The position numbers and the translations under genes were made by a program. A stretch of 64,000 bases of DNA, taken from positions 434,001 to 498,000 of the forward strand of contig CANMDE010000002.1 in NCBI GenBank assembly GCA_947496535.1. Direction: 5' to 3'. The notes under the pieces were generated by a model. The model was not told the origin of the DNA and ran no database searches. It saw nothing but the letters and a program-made list of their open reading frames with translations. The DNA is from an uncultured Paracoccaceae bacterium (GTDB taxonomy: Bacteria > Pseudomonadota > Alphaproteobacteria > Rhodobacterales > Rhodobacteraceae). Shown here piece after piece: positions 53,344 through 62,431 of this stretch; the first letter of the stretch is position 1, and the number at the start of each line of letters is the position of its first letter.

Positions 53344-53535
53344 ATGAGTTTGAACCTTTCACCCAATATTCCTGATCCGGATGGCTTTTACGAAGAACTT
53401 CTGGCCACACATGATGGCTTATCCAAAGCACAAAGCGATGCGTTGAACGCCCGACTGATCCTGATCCTGACCAATCATATTGGCGACAGGGCCGTTCTGC
53501 GCAGCGCATTAGATGCCGCCCGTGCTGACCTGTGA
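53344..53535 (+). CDS. DUF2783 small protein, possible monooxygenase partner
   Basis: 63 aa soluble protein 3 bases after the monooxygenase. The sequence P-D-P-D-G-F-Y-E-E-L-L, then N-A-R-L-I-L-I-L-T-N-H-I-G-D is characteristic of DUF2783. The family accompanies flavin monooxygenases, and its size resembles the about 66 aa coupling protein MhaB of 3-hydroxyphenylacetate 6-hydroxylase. A coupling role here is inference. A 76-base gap then leads to the TRAP binding protein. Confidence 0.82.
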   Translation: MSLNLSPNIPDPDGFYEELLATHDGLSKAQSDALNARLILILTNHIGDRAVLRSALDAARADL

Positions 53536-53611
53536 TTTTTGGCGTGACAATGCCACGCAATCGTGGATGAGTTTACGAACGAATTGAGTAAAGTATTAGG
53601 GAGGACAACAA

Positions 53612-54649
53612 TTGACAGATCGCAGAACAATTCTGGCCGCACTCGCGGGTGCGGGGATGCTGGCCATGGTGGGGGCCGGGGCCATGGCGCAAGAGGTGAC
53701 GCTCAAGCTGCACCAGTTCTTGCCAGCACAGGCTAATGTACCGGCCAAGATTCTTGATGTTTGGGCCGACAATGTGGAAGCGGATTCCGATGGCCGGATC
53801 AAGATCGACCGGTTTCCCGCGATGCAACTTGGTGGAAGCCCAACAGAGCTGATGGATCAGGCCATCGACGGCGTCGCGGATGTTGTCTGGACAGTGGTCG
53901 GCTACACGCCGGGCCGGTTCCCGTCGACCGAGGTTTTTGAACTGCCGTTCCTTGTCGATAATGCCCGTGCGGCCTCTTACGCCTATTGGAAGATGTATGA
54001 AGAACATATGCAGGAAGAGTTCTCTGACGTGCATATTCTGGGCGCGTGGGTCCATGGCCCCGGCGTCATTCATGCCAGCGAACCAATTGAGACACCTGAC
54101 GACATGAGTGGTTTGAAAATTCGCGGTGCCTCGCGTCAGGTAAACGGCCTGTTGGGCGTGCTTGGGGCGGAACCGGTCGGCATGCCAGTTCCCGCCATTC
54201 CAGAGGCGCTATCGAAAGGTGTGATCGACGGGACAACCATCCCGTGGGAGGTAACCGGCGCGCTGAAAATCGCTGAACTGGTGGATTATCATACCGAATT
54301 CACCGGTCCGATGCTGTATACGGTCACGTTCGTTCTTGCCATGAACAATGACGCTTATGACAGCCTGCCGGATGACCTGAAGGCCGTTGTGGATCAGAAC
54401 TCCGGTCTTGAGTTTTCGGTCTTTGCTGGCGGGACGATGGAAGATGTCGATGCACCGGCACGTGAAATTGCTGTCGATGCGGGCAATGAGATCATTGAAC
54501 TGGATGCTGACCAGTCGGCCGAGTGGGCCGCGGTGGCGCAGCCGGTCTATGACAACTGGCTTGCCGATATGGAAGGTCAGGGGATTGACGGGCAGGCCCT
54601 GATCGACCAAGCCAAAGCATTGATGGCGGAATATAACGCCTCAAACTGA
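53612..54649 (+). CDS. TRAP transporter substrate-binding protein (DctP family)
   Basis: 345 aa periplasmic binding protein starting at a TTG with GGGAGGA upstream. A Tat/Sec-like signal (D-R-R-T-I-L, hydrophobic core, cleavage after A-M-A) covers residues 1 to about 26. V-T-L-K-L-H-Q-F-L-P, F-E-L-P-F-L-V-D and G-L-K-I-R-G-A-S-R fit the DctP fold, including the arginine that binds the ligand carboxylate. The ligand is a carboxylic acid; location suggests an aromatic acid feeding the hmg or pca genes. Confidence 0.92.
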   Translation: MTDRRTILAALAGAGMLAMVGAGAMAQEVTLKLHQFLPAQANVPAKILDVWADNVEADSDGRIKIDRFPAMQLGGSPTELMDQAIDGVADVVWTVVGYTPGRFPSTEVFELPFLVDNARAASYAYWKMYEEHMQEEFSDVHILGAWVHGPGVIHASEPIETPDDMSGLKIRGASRQVNGLLGVLGAEPVGMPVPAIPEALSKGVIDGTTIPWEVTGALKIAELVDYHTEFTGPMLYTVTFVLAMNNDAYDSLPDDLKAVVDQNSGLEFSVFAGGTMEDVDAPAREIAVDAGNEIIELDADQSAEWAAVAQPVYDNWLADMEGQGIDGQALIDQAKALMAEYNASN

Positions 54650-54651
54650 GC

Positions 54652-54678
54652 GGGTTAGCGGCCTTCGGGCCGCAACCC
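54652..54678 (+). terminator. TTCG-loop hairpin between TRAP binding protein and permease genes
   Basis: GGGTT, A, GCGGCC, loop TTCG, GGCCGC, AACCC forms a perfect stem of 11 pairs with one bulge, starting 3 bases after the dctP-type stop. No T-run follows, so it probably acts as a partial terminator or mRNA-stabilising hairpin. Such elements allow the binding protein to be made in excess over the membrane subunits. Confidence 0.75.
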
Positions 54679-54706
54679 CCCAAACCGATTACCCAAAGGG
54701 GGTGTG

Positions 54707-55291
54707 ATGCATCGATACATGATGGCCGCGTCGCGGGTCATGGCCATTTTGGGCGGCGTGATGCTGACCGCGTTGATCCTGCTCACATGCGTTTCCGTTT
54801 TGGGGCGGGGGCTGAACGGCCTTTTGCACGATGATGCGATGCAATCCGTCGCGCCGGGGCTGGCACAATGGCTGCTGGATCTGGGCGTCGGGGCCGTTAA
54901 CGGCGATTTTGAGATTATCGAAGCAGGCGTCGCCTTTGCAATTTTCGCCTTTCTGCCCTTTTGCCACCTTACCGACGGACATGCGACTGTGGATATCTTC
55001 ACCTCGCGCATGTCAGCCAAAACAAACCGTGTTCTGGCCGCTATCATTAGCCTGATCTTTGCTGCCGTCATGGTGCTGATCGCGGTGCAACTATACGCCG
55101 GTATGCAAAGCAAGATAAGGTCCGGGCAGACGACGTTCCTTCTCGAATTTCCTATCTGGTGGGCTTATGCGCTTAGCCTTGTCGGCGCGGTTCTGGCCGC
55201 CATTGTTGCCGTTTACATTGCCGTTGCTCGGTTCATCGAGATGGTTCGCAATCAGGCCATTCTGCCCGAAGGCACGGGGGCCGAAAATTGA
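54707..55291 (+). CDS. TRAP transporter small permease (DctQ family)
   Basis: 194 aa from the ATG at 54707 (AAAGGGGG upstream; a GTG at 54704 is also possible). Four membrane helices are visible. Between helices 1 and 2 there is an extended loop of about 30 residues (G-R-G-L-N-G-L-L-H-D to N-G-D-F-E-I-I-E) compared with typical DctQ. It forms the membrane complex with the large permease, whose start overlaps its stop. Confidence 0.88.
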   Translation: MHRYMMAASRVMAILGGVMLTALILLTCVSVLGRGLNGLLHDDAMQSVAPGLAQWLLDLGVGAVNGDFEIIEAGVAFAIFAFLPFCHLTDGHATVDIFTSRMSAKTNRVLAAIISLIFAAVMVLIAVQLYAGMQSKIRSGQTTFLLEFPIWWAYALSLVGAVLAAIVAVYIAVARFIEMVRNQAILPEGTGAEN

Positions 55292-56784
55292 GCGATATGG
55301 CTATCGGCGCGCTGTCCTTTCCGGCGCTTTTGCTGTTGATCTTTTTGCGTGTGCCCATTGGGCTGGCCATGTTTCTGACAGGGCTGATCGGCCTGTTCAT
55401 TGTGACAGGCGACACCACTATCCCCTTTGCGCGGCTGAAATCTGAAACCTTCACCACGTTTTCCAGCTATTCGTTGTCGATCATTCCGATGTTTTTGCTG
55501 ATGGGGCATTTCGCGACCCTTGGCGGCATGTCGCAAGCGCTGTTCAAGGCCGCGGAAAGCTGGCTGGGCCACCGCAAAGGCGGGGTCGCCATGGCGGCGG
55601 TCGGGGCTTGTGCCGGGTTTGGCGCTATCTGCGGGTCATCGCTGGCCACTGCCGCCACGATGAGCCGGGTCGCCCTGCCCGAACTACGTCGCTACGGTTA
55701 TTCAGGCGGCTTTTCCACAGCCACGTTGGCGGCCGGTGGGACGCTGGGCATCCTGATCCCACCGTCGGTCGTATTAGTGATCTACGCCATCCTGACAGAA
55801 CAGAATATCGCAAAGCTGTTTTTGGCCGCCTTCATCCCCGGCATTCTTGCTGCTTTGGGCTATATGCTCGCGATTTCCCTTTATGTCAGGCTGAACCCCG
55901 GCACCGCCGGTACGCGCGAAAGGATGCCATATGCGGACAGGTTCCGCGCCATTTATGCGGTCTGGCCCGTACTGTTGGTCTTCGGGCTGGTGGTGGGCGG
56001 CATATATGCGGGCTGGTTTACCCCAACGGAAGGAGCCGCCGTTGGAGCATTTGGCACGGGGCTGATCGCATGGCTGGGCGGTGGGCTGACAAAAGAGACC
56101 TGGACCGAAAGCTTTTTGGTCACCGCCAGATCGACGGGAATGATCTTTTTCATCATCCTTGGGGCGGCGTTCTACAACGGGTTTCTGGCACTGACCCAAG
56201 TCCCGCAGGAAATCGCGACATTCGTCACGGAACAAGGTCTGAGCCCGTGGATCGTCCTGATCCTGATCCTCGTGTTCTATCTTTTTCTTGGTTGCCTGAT
56301 GGACAGCCTGTCGATGATCCTTTTGACCATCCCGATCTTCTGGCCCGTGGTTCAGGAACTCGATTTCGGGTTCGTCACCATGATTGACCTGCAATCTGTG
56401 AAACTAGCGGAACTTGTCGCGTCAGGGGCCGACATAGCACCGGCATTACTGGCTGACGCGCAAGCGACACTCGCGCAGGGTATCGAACTGACCCGCGACC
56501 AAACCCGCGCGCTGGAACTGCGCGGCGTGTCCGAAGGTGCCCTAAACCGGATCAACACCGAACAAATTGCCATCTGGTTCGGCATCCTTGTTCTGATCGT
56601 GGTAGAGGTCGGTCTGATCACGCCGCCTGTGGGCATGAACCTGTTTGTGATCAACGCAATGGATCGTGATACCCCCATGATCGAAACCTACAAAGCGGTG
56701 CTATTCTTTGTTGCATCCGATCTGGTCCGTGTGGCCGTCCTGTTGGCCTTCCCGATCATAACGCTGGTTCTTATCCCGTGGTGA
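55288..56784 (+). CDS. TRAP transporter large permease (DctM family)
   Basis: 498 aa from the TTG at 55288 (overlapping the DctQ stop; an ATG at 55297 is possible). Twelve-helix DctM architecture with G-A-I-C-G-S-S-L-A-T-A-A-T and G-G-T-L-G-I-L-I-P-P-S motifs. Residues about 365-422 are an extra polar, partly helical segment absent from ordinary DctM (about 430 aa), located before the G-L-I-T-P-P-V-G-M-N-L motif. It uses the sodium gradient for uptake. Substrate likely an aromatic or other carboxylate. Confidence 0.9.
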   Translation: MSDMAIGALSFPALLLLIFLRVPIGLAMFLTGLIGLFIVTGDTTIPFARLKSETFTTFSSYSLSIIPMFLLMGHFATLGGMSQALFKAAESWLGHRKGGVAMAAVGACAGFGAICGSSLATAATMSRVALPELRRYGYSGGFSTATLAAGGTLGILIPPSVVLVIYAILTEQNIAKLFLAAFIPGILAALGYMLAISLYVRLNPGTAGTRERMPYADRFRAIYAVWPVLLVFGLVVGGIYAGWFTPTEGAAVGAFGTGLIAWLGGGLTKETWTESFLVTARSTGMIFFIILGAAFYNGFLALTQVPQEIATFVTEQGLSPWIVLILILVFYLFLGCLMDSLSMILLTIPIFWPVVQELDFGFVTMIDLQSVKLAELVASGADIAPALLADAQATLAQGIELTRDQTRALELRGVSEGALNRINTEQIAIWFGILVLIVVEVGLITPPVGMNLFVINAMDRDTPMIETYKAVLFFVASDLVRVAVLLAFPIITLVLIPW

Positions 56785-56831
56785 CATAAGCTGCGGAAAC
56801 TCGCTACACTTCTGTATGGGAGGAAAAGCCA

Positions 56832-57215
56832 ATGTCAAAACGGTACGAAGATGGGACGCGCGTGCGCCGCGCGGTATTGGGCGATGCCCATGTAGACCGG
56901 GCTGAGGCGAACAAGACCGATCTTGATACGGCTTTTCAATCGCTCATCACTGAAAGCGCATGGGGCACTGTCTGGGCCAGCGATGCGATCAGTCGCCGAG
57001 AACGGTCGATGATCACGCTCGCCCTTTTGGCGGCAACCGGCAATTTCGCGGAAATCCCGCTGCATATCCGGGCCACGGCCAATACCGGGGCCAGCCAGCA
57101 GGATGTGATCGAAGTATTCCAGCATGTTGCGATCTATGCCGGTGTGCCCGCCGCCAACAACGCGATCAAGATCGCCAAGGCCACCTATGCCGAGATGGAA
57201 GACGACAACGCATGA
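56832..57215 (+). CDS. pcaC: 4-carboxymuconolactone decarboxylase
   Basis: 127 aa AhpD-like protein. [13 protein letters not shown] near the N-terminus and the [15 protein letters not shown] helix are typical of PcaC. It converts 4-carboxymuconolactone to beta-ketoadipate enol-lactone. A GGAGGAAAA site precedes it, and its stop overlaps pcaH (ATGA). It follows the TRAP genes by 47 bases, so transcription may continue from them. Confidence 0.93.
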   Translation: MSKRYEDGTRVRRAVLGDAHVDRAEANKTDLDTAFQSLITESAWGTVWASDAISRRERSMITLALLAATGNFAEIPLHIRATANTGASQQDVIEVFQHVAIYAGVPAANNAIKIAKATYAEMEDDNA

Positions 57216-57931
57216 TCGATGAGCTTTGTCAGCGCGACCGCAACTGGCACCCACCCGCACTTGCGGAGCAGTACAAATCCAGCGTGACACGCGCCCCGCA
57301 TCAGCCGCTGTTGTCGCTGCCGGGGTCAGAAAGTGAGCTGACGGGCCCCACCTTTGGTCATGATGACATTGATCGGCTCGATTGCGACCTGATCCGCAAC
57401 TATGCCCAAACCGGTGATCCAATTGGCGAACGGATCATCCTTCATGGTCGGATTCTGGACGAAAATGCACGGCCAGTGCCGAACACATTGGTTGAAATCT
57501 GGCAGGCGAATGCGGGTGGGCGCTATCGGCATCAGGCTGACGGCTACCTCGCCCCGATTGATCCCAACTTTGGCGGTTGCGGACGGACGCTGACGGATGA
57601 CGAGGGCCGCTATAGCTTTAGGACGATCAAACCCGGCCCATACCCTTGGCACAATTGGATGAACAGTTGGCGACCCGCCCATGTCCATTTTTCGGTGTTC
57701 GGAACCGCCTTCGCCCAGCGCCTGATCACACAGATGTATTTCGAAGGCGACCCGCTGATCGCCAAATGCCCCATCGTCAGCACGATCCCGGATCAGGCTG
57801 GGATTGATCAGCTTGTGGCCGTGATGGACATGAATGCGACGCTTCCGATGGACGCGATAGCGTACAGGTTTGATGTTGTTCTCAGGGGCCACAGGTCCAC
57901 GCCGTTTGAAAACCGGCCCGAGGGGAACTGA
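57212..57931 (+). CDS. pcaH: Protocatechuate 3,4-dioxygenase beta subunit
   Basis: 239 aa from the ATG at 57212, overlapping pcaC by 4 bases. The intradiol dioxygenase fold binds ferric iron; the tyrosine in G-P-Y-P-W and the two histidines in R-P-A-H-V-H-F are the expected ligands, with a further tyrosine in G-R-Y-R-H-Q. It cleaves protocatechuate to 3-carboxy-cis,cis-muconate together with PcaG, whose gene starts 2 bases downstream. Confidence 0.96.
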   Translation: MIDELCQRDRNWHPPALAEQYKSSVTRAPHQPLLSLPGSESELTGPTFGHDDIDRLDCDLIRNYAQTGDPIGERIILHGRILDENARPVPNTLVEIWQANAGGRYRHQADGYLAPIDPNFGGCGRTLTDDEGRYSFRTIKPGPYPWHNWMNSWRPAHVHFSVFGTAFAQRLITQMYFEGDPLIAKCPIVSTIPDQAGIDQLVAVMDMNATLPMDAIAYRFDVVLRGHRSTPFENRPEGN

Positions 57932-57933
57932 AC

Positions 57934-58524
57934 ATGGCGCAGCGTTTGGATTATCTCAAAGAGTCACCCTCGCAGACGGCCGGACCCTATGTCCACATCG
58001 GTTTGGCGCCAAGCGATGCCCGCATTGATGTTTATCGTCGTGAACTGGGCCGCGATATCGTTGGACCAGATGCTGAGGGGGAGCGGATTACAGTGACGGG
58101 TCAGCTGTTTGACGGTCTCGGCGAGCCGGTGAAGGACGCACTGATCGAGATATGGCAGGCCGATGCTCAGGGCGAATATCCGGGTAAGGAAGACAATGGT
58201 TTCTGCGGTTGGGGCCGTGTCGTTCCCGACTTCGACACCGGGCTATTCAGTTTCCAGACAATCAAGCCCGGCGCTGTCAAAGCGCATAATGGGCAACTGG
58301 CGGCACCACATCTCAGTTTTTGGCTGGTGGCACGTGGGATCAATATCGGATTGCAAACCCGCATGTATTTCGGGGATGAAGAGAAGGCGAACGTCTCTGA
58401 CCCGGTTCTCAACCTCATACCGGAAGCGCGGCGCAACACGCTGATCGCCAAGTCGGATGGTACGTCGTACCGCTTCGATATTCGCCTGCAAGGCGATGAC
58501 GAAACCGTATTCTTTGATATCTAA
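57934..58524 (+). CDS. pcaG: Protocatechuate 3,4-dioxygenase alpha subunit
   Basis: 196 aa non-iron-binding partner of PcaH. E-S-P-S-Q-T-A-G-P-Y-V-H-I-G near the N-terminus, I-E-I-W-Q-A-D-A-Q-G and T-I-K-P-G-A-V match PcaG. It shares the intradiol fold but lacks the ligand set of PcaH. The gene lies 2 bases after pcaH and 9 bases before the beta-keto acid cleavage enzyme. Confidence 0.95.
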   Translation: MAQRLDYLKESPSQTAGPYVHIGLAPSDARIDVYRRELGRDIVGPDAEGERITVTGQLFDGLGEPVKDALIEIWQADAQGEYPGKEDNGFCGWGRVVPDFDTGLFSFQTIKPGAVKAHNGQLAAPHLSFWLVARGINIGLQTRMYFGDEEKANVSDPVLNLIPEARRNTLIAKSDGTSYRFDIRLQGDDETVFFDI

Positions 58525-58533
58525 AGGCAGACC

Positions 58534-59367
58534 ATGACAAACCCCTGCATCATCTGCGTCGCCATCACCGGTTCGGTCCCGACAAAGGCTGACAACCCGG
58601 CCGTTCCGATCACGATCACCGAGCAAATCGAAAGCACGCATGAGGCGTTTGAAGCAGGTGCTGCCATCGCCCACTGCCATGTACGTGATGACGAAGGAAA
58701 GCCGACATCCGACCCGGACAGGTTTGCCCAGCTCAAGGAAGGTATCGAGAAACACTGCCCCGGCATGATTGTGCAACTTTCCACCGGTGGGCGCTCCGGC
58801 ACCGGACGGGAGCGGGGCGGGATGCTGCCTTTGCGGCCTGACATGGCGTCGCTCACGGTGGGATCGAACAACTTTCCTACGCGGGTCTACGAAAACGGCC
58901 CCGATTTGGTGGATTGGCTGGCGTCCGAGATGATCGCCCATGACATCAAGCCAGAGATCGAGGCATTTGACCTCAGCCACATCGTCCACGCAGCTCGGAT
59001 GGCGGCGGACGGGCGGTTGAAGGGTCCGCTTTATGTGCAGTTCGTCATGGGTGTGAAGAACGCAATGCCTGCAGATGAGCGGATTTTCGATTTCTACATC
59101 GAAACGCTGAACCGGCTAGCCCCCGATGCGTTGTGGTGCGCAGCAGGGATCGGGGCCGCACAACTGACCGTCAGCGAATGGGCTATCAGCAAGGGCGGCC
59201 ATACGCGTACGGGGCTCGAGGATAACGTGCGGTTGGACAGGCAAACGCTTGCTCCGTCGAACGCGGCGTTGGTGAAGCGGACGGCGGAGTTATGTGAACG
59301 GTATGAGCGGCCAGTAGCAACATGGGAACAGGCGCGGGATATTTTGGGATTGGATGTAGCCACCTAA
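58534..59367 (+). CDS. Beta-keto acid cleavage enzyme (BKACE, DUF849)
   Basis: 277 aa TIM-barrel zinc enzyme. A-A-I-A-H-C-H-V-R-D-D-E-G carries the two metal histidines, and the C-terminal G-G-H-T-R-T-G-L-E-D-N is the family signature. BKACE enzymes condense a beta-keto acid with acetyl-CoA to yield acetoacetate and a new acyl-CoA. Its place directly after pcaG suggests beta-ketoadipate as substrate, giving succinyl-CoA, which would replace PcaIJ and PcaF. The family is certain; the substrate is inferred. Confidence 0.9.
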   Translation: MTNPCIICVAITGSVPTKADNPAVPITITEQIESTHEAFEAGAAIAHCHVRDDEGKPTSDPDRFAQLKEGIEKHCPGMIVQLSTGGRSGTGRERGGMLPLRPDMASLTVGSNNFPTRVYENGPDLVDWLASEMIAHDIKPEIEAFDLSHIVHAARMAADGRLKGPLYVQFVMGVKNAMPADERIFDFYIETLNRLAPDALWCAAGIGAAQLTVSEWAISKGGHTRTGLEDNVRLDRQTLAPSNAALVKRTAELCERYERPVATWEQARDILGLDVAT

Positions 59368-59558
59368 AACTGAAACCAGACGCCACGATTATCATTTTAC
59401 AGGTTTTCCGCACATGTCACCGATGCCAAATGCGCGTCGCTTGGCAATTGTTGCTGGACAACAAGCGCTCTGGGCAGACCGGGGCGTGGCAGCTGCGATT
59501 TTGCTGGTAGTCCAGATCAGAAAATCTCATAAGCCGGTGACAGCAAGAGGAGCTACGG

Positions 59559-60359
59559 TTGGTCATTCGAATTATTCGTCACGCTTTCGCGATAATATTC
59601 AACAACTTCGGGCAAGCCTTGCGAATTTCGGCTCTTCCTTATCTCAGCATGGTAGCCATTGGCTTTGCAGTCGCACTCAACGACCCCGGACTGGTCGAAA
59701 TTGACTCTGACCTCTATCTCGACGGATCGTCGGATGGCATTTTTGAGATAAATACCATATCGATTGTGTTGGCTTTGGCGTCCGCGATATATAGCTTATT
59801 CGTTCTTGGCTGGATCGCGGTGTCTTGGCATCGCTTCATTTTGCTAGAAGAGCGGCAGGGGTGGATACCCGTGGTAAACTATAAACTGATCAATGCCTAT
59901 TTGGTCCGTAGTATCGGTTATGGCCTTTTGCTCTGTTTAATCGCAGTTGTATTGATGGTCATCCTGAGTGCTGTGGGTTTGCATACTCTTTTGGATGCCG
60001 ACCCAGATTCGATGTCATTTGATTTGTTTCTGGCCACTGCTGTTATTGGAACAATTCTCACCTTCATTTGGTATAGCATCGCCCTCGCGCTCCCGTCCAT
60101 CGCGCTGAGCGAGCCGATCTCGATGCGCGAAGCTTGGTCGGCGTCTTCAGGTATAAACACAACCATTTTCGGCATTTCTTCCGTGCTTGTTATACTCAAT
60201 CAAATTGGCCTGTTCATTACCAACGATTTGCTGTGGTCACTGCCACTGATCGCCGCTCTTTTAGGGGCCATTGTCAATTGGATCACCATATTGGTCGGTG
60301 TTAGCATCCTGACCACGCTCTATGGTCACCTCATCGAAGACAGGCCACTAATAGAATAG
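59559..60359 (+). CDS. Membrane protein of unknown function
   Basis: 266 aa from a TTG with AGAGGAG upstream. About six hydrophobic helices are visible, starting with a region I-I-F-N-N-F-G-Q-A-L-R-I-S-A-L-P-Y, which resembles YciC-like or uncharacterised integral-membrane proteins of Rhodobacterales. No catalytic motif was recognised. It overlaps the convergent NUDIX gene by 12 bases. Lower G+C and ATA/ATT-rich codons than its neighbours suggest a different history. Confidence 0.72.
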   Translation: MVIRIIRHAFAIIFNNFGQALRISALPYLSMVAIGFAVALNDPGLVEIDSDLYLDGSSDGIFEINTISIVLALASAIYSLFVLGWIAVSWHRFILLEERQGWIPVVNYKLINAYLVRSIGYGLLLCLIAVVLMVILSAVGLHTLLDADPDSMSFDLFLATAVIGTILTFIWYSIALALPSIALSEPISMREAWSASSGINTTIFGISSVLVILNQIGLFITNDLLWSLPLIAALLGAIVNWITILVGVSILTTLYGHLIEDRPLIE

Positions 60360-60785
60360 CCCTGCCAGAAACGCCGCATCCCCGTCATTTGCGATCTCAT
60401 GTACCGCGTCTTGCGCGTCCAGCCACAGTGGTACATGCCCCGCTTCTGTTGGTGCATCCACCCGGCGCACCGGATGCGCCAGATAGACATGACATAGCTT
60501 CTCGGCAAAAATCTCGTATTCCGGCATGTAAACGAACCGTCGAAACACCCCCAACCGTCGTGGGCGTGCGATGCGCCAACCGGTTTCCTCGAACACCTCG
60601 CGATGCAGCGCCTGCACAGGGCTTTCGCCCGGATCAATCCCGCCGCCAGGCAGCTGAATCTCTTGATGTGGTGCGGCCTGATAGGTCAGCAACAGCTTTC
60701 CCGCGCGTGGCAAAATCGCGTAGGCTCCGGGTCTGTATGTGTATCGCTGCCCGTTTCTGCGCGGATCGCCTTCGCGTCTGATCAT
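60348..60785 (-). CDS. NUDIX hydrolase
   Basis: 145 aa pyrophosphohydrolase. The NUDIX box is complete: G-G-G-I-D-P-G-E-S, then L-H-R-E-V-F-E-E-T-G-W (about residues 47-70). It hydrolyses a nucleoside diphosphate linked to another group; the exact substrate is unknown. It is convergent with the membrane-protein gene and divergent from Hsp33, 76 bases away. Confidence 0.9.
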   Translation of the reverse strand: MIRREGDPRRNGQRYTYRPGAYAILPRAGKLLLTYQAAPHQEIQLPGGGIDPGESPVQALHREVFEETGWRIARPRRLGVFRRFVYMPEYEIFAEKLCHVYLAHPVRRVDAPTEAGHVPLWLDAQDAVHEIANDGDAAFLAGLFY

Positions 60786-60861
60786 AGCTTACCCCTTGGA
60801 CGTTGGCTTGCTCCGCCTATATAGGCGCGGTATGCCAACTCCTGACATGTAAGGAAAGCCC

Positions 60862-61854
60862 ATGAGCCTCAGCGCCCGGATCGCTTGGGACGATACCGTC
60901 CTGCCGTTTCAACTTGACGCCTCTGACATCCGTGGTCGGGTGGCGCGTCTGGATGGCGTGCTGGAACAGGTTCTGTCGCAGCACGACTATCCCCCGATGA
61001 TTGAAGGGTTGGTGGCAGAGATGGCCCTGCTGACCGCACTGATCGGCCAGACGGTGAAACTGCGTTGGAAGCTGTCGCTGCAAGTTCGCGGCTCTGGTCC
61101 TGTTCGGCTGATTGCCACGGATTATTATGGGCCGACCGAGGATGGTCAGCCCGCCCGCATTCGTGCTTATGCATCGTATGATGCCGATACGCTCGATGAG
61201 CAGGCCGATCCCTTTAGCCAGATTGGCAACGGGTATTTCGCCATCCTGATTGATCAGGGTGAGGGGATGACCCCGTATCAGGGTATCACGCCTATCGCTG
61301 GCGGGTCGCTGTCAGCCTGCGCCGGGACATACTTTGCACAGTCGGAACAATTGCCGACCCGCTTTGCGCTGACCTATGGCCAATCTACGCAGCCCGGTAA
61401 AGCGACGCATTGGCGGGCCGGCGGTGTGATGTTGCAGCATATGCCGAAAGCATCACCACATGTGACTGGCGAAGGTGGATCGGGCGAGGAGGGTTTGCTG
61501 GACGCAACCGATATCCTGACCGATGACGAGGGCGAGAACTGGAACCGCGCCAATGCCTTGCTGGATACGGTCGAAGAGATTGAGCTGATCGGACCAACGG
61601 TCACGCCCACGGATTTGCTTGTGCGCCTCTTTCACGAGGAAACGCCGCGGGTGTTCGATGCCCAACCTGTGAAGTTCGGATGCAGCTGTTCCGAGGACAA
61701 GGTAAAGCAAAGCCTGTCGATCTATTCGGCCAAGGACATTGGCACGATGGTCACCGACGAAGGCACAGTGACTGCGGATTGCCAGTTCTGCGGGGCGCAT
61801 TATGTGTTTTCACCGGATGTCCTGGGGTTTGAGGCCAAGGACGCCAGTGCCTGA
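60862..61854 (+). CDS. hslO: Redox-regulated chaperone Hsp33
   Basis: 330 aa holdase activated by oxidation. The C-terminal zinc site has C274-x-C276 (G-C-S-C-S-E-D-K) and C307-x-x-C310 (C-Q-F-C-G-A-H-Y), the classic redox switch. It is longer than Escherichia coli Hsp33 (292 aa) at the N-terminus and in the linker, as is common in alphaproteobacteria. AAGGAAAG precedes the ATG. The stop overlaps the following CoA-type NUDIX gene by 8 bases. Confidence 0.95.
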   Translation: MSLSARIAWDDTVLPFQLDASDIRGRVARLDGVLEQVLSQHDYPPMIEGLVAEMALLTALIGQTVKLRWKLSLQVRGSGPVRLIATDYYGPTEDGQPARIRAYASYDADTLDEQADPFSQIGNGYFAILIDQGEGMTPYQGITPIAGGSLSACAGTYFAQSEQLPTRFALTYGQSTQPGKATHWRAGGVMLQHMPKASPHVTGEGGSGEEGLLDATDILTDDEGENWNRANALLDTVEEIELIGPTVTPTDLLVRLFHEETPRVFDAQPVKFGCSCSEDKVKQSLSIYSAKDIGTMVTDEGTVTADCQFCGAHYVFSPDVLGFEAKDASA

Positions 61855-62431
61855 CCTTATCGATCAAATGGCTGATGCGCTGGCGAAACCCGGCAGCGCA
61901 TCATCAGATTTTGATCTGAACAAAGACACGTCTGCACCGAACGTCAAACTTACCCCGGCCGCCGTGCTTGTGGCCGTCCGGGCCGAGACCCGAACGCTCA
62001 TCCTGACCAAGCGTTCGGCGCGTCTGAAACATCACCCTGGCCAGATCGCCTTTCCGGGCGGCAAACAGGATGCAACCGACCCGACACCAACGGCCGCTGC
62101 GCTGCGTGAAGCAGACGAGGAAATTGGCCTCCCGACCGCGATCACCAACGTGATTGGGACATTGCCAGCGCACCAAACCGTAACGGGATTTCAGGTCACT
62201 CCGGTCCTCGCTATTGTTACCGGTCACTACGACCCCGTCCCCGAGGTGGGTGAGGTGAGCGAGGTGTTTGAAGTTCCTCTTGCCCACGTGGTCGACCCTG
62301 CGACGTTCCGAGTGGAGGGCCGTCGCTGGCAGGGGCGCAAGCGATACTATTACACCATTCCCATAGGCCCCTATTACATCTGGGGCGCCACTGCCCGCAT
62401 TCTGCGCGCCTTGGCCGAGCGGATGTCATGA
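61847..62431 (+). CDS. CoA-pyrophosphatase-type NUDIX hydrolase
   Basis: 194 aa from the GTG at 61847 with AAGGA 5 bases upstream. L-T-K-R-S-A-R-L-K-H-H-P-G-Q-I-A-F-P-G-G is the NudL/CoA-specific motif that precedes the NUDIX box, and the box continues as A-L-R-E-A-D-E-E-I-G-L. It likely hydrolyses CoA and its derivatives. It overlaps Hsp33 by 8 bases and the CCA-type transferase gene by 4 bases (ATGA), forming a compact operon. Confidence 0.9.
   Translation: MPDLIDQMADALAKPGSASSDFDLNKDTSAPNVKLTPAAVLVAVRAETRTLILTKRSARLKHHPGQIAFPGGKQDATDPTPTAAALREADEEIGLPTAITNVIGTLPAHQTVTGFQVTPVLAIVTGHYDPVPEVGEVSEVFEVPLAHVVDPATFRVEGRRWQGRKRYYYTIPIGPYYIWGATARILRALAERMS

Noticed and set aside
54652..54678. Hairpin after the TRAP binding-protein gene as a full rho-independent terminator
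   Set aside because: There is no T-run after the stem, and the permease genes follow at once, so it is recorded only as a partial terminator or stabiliser.
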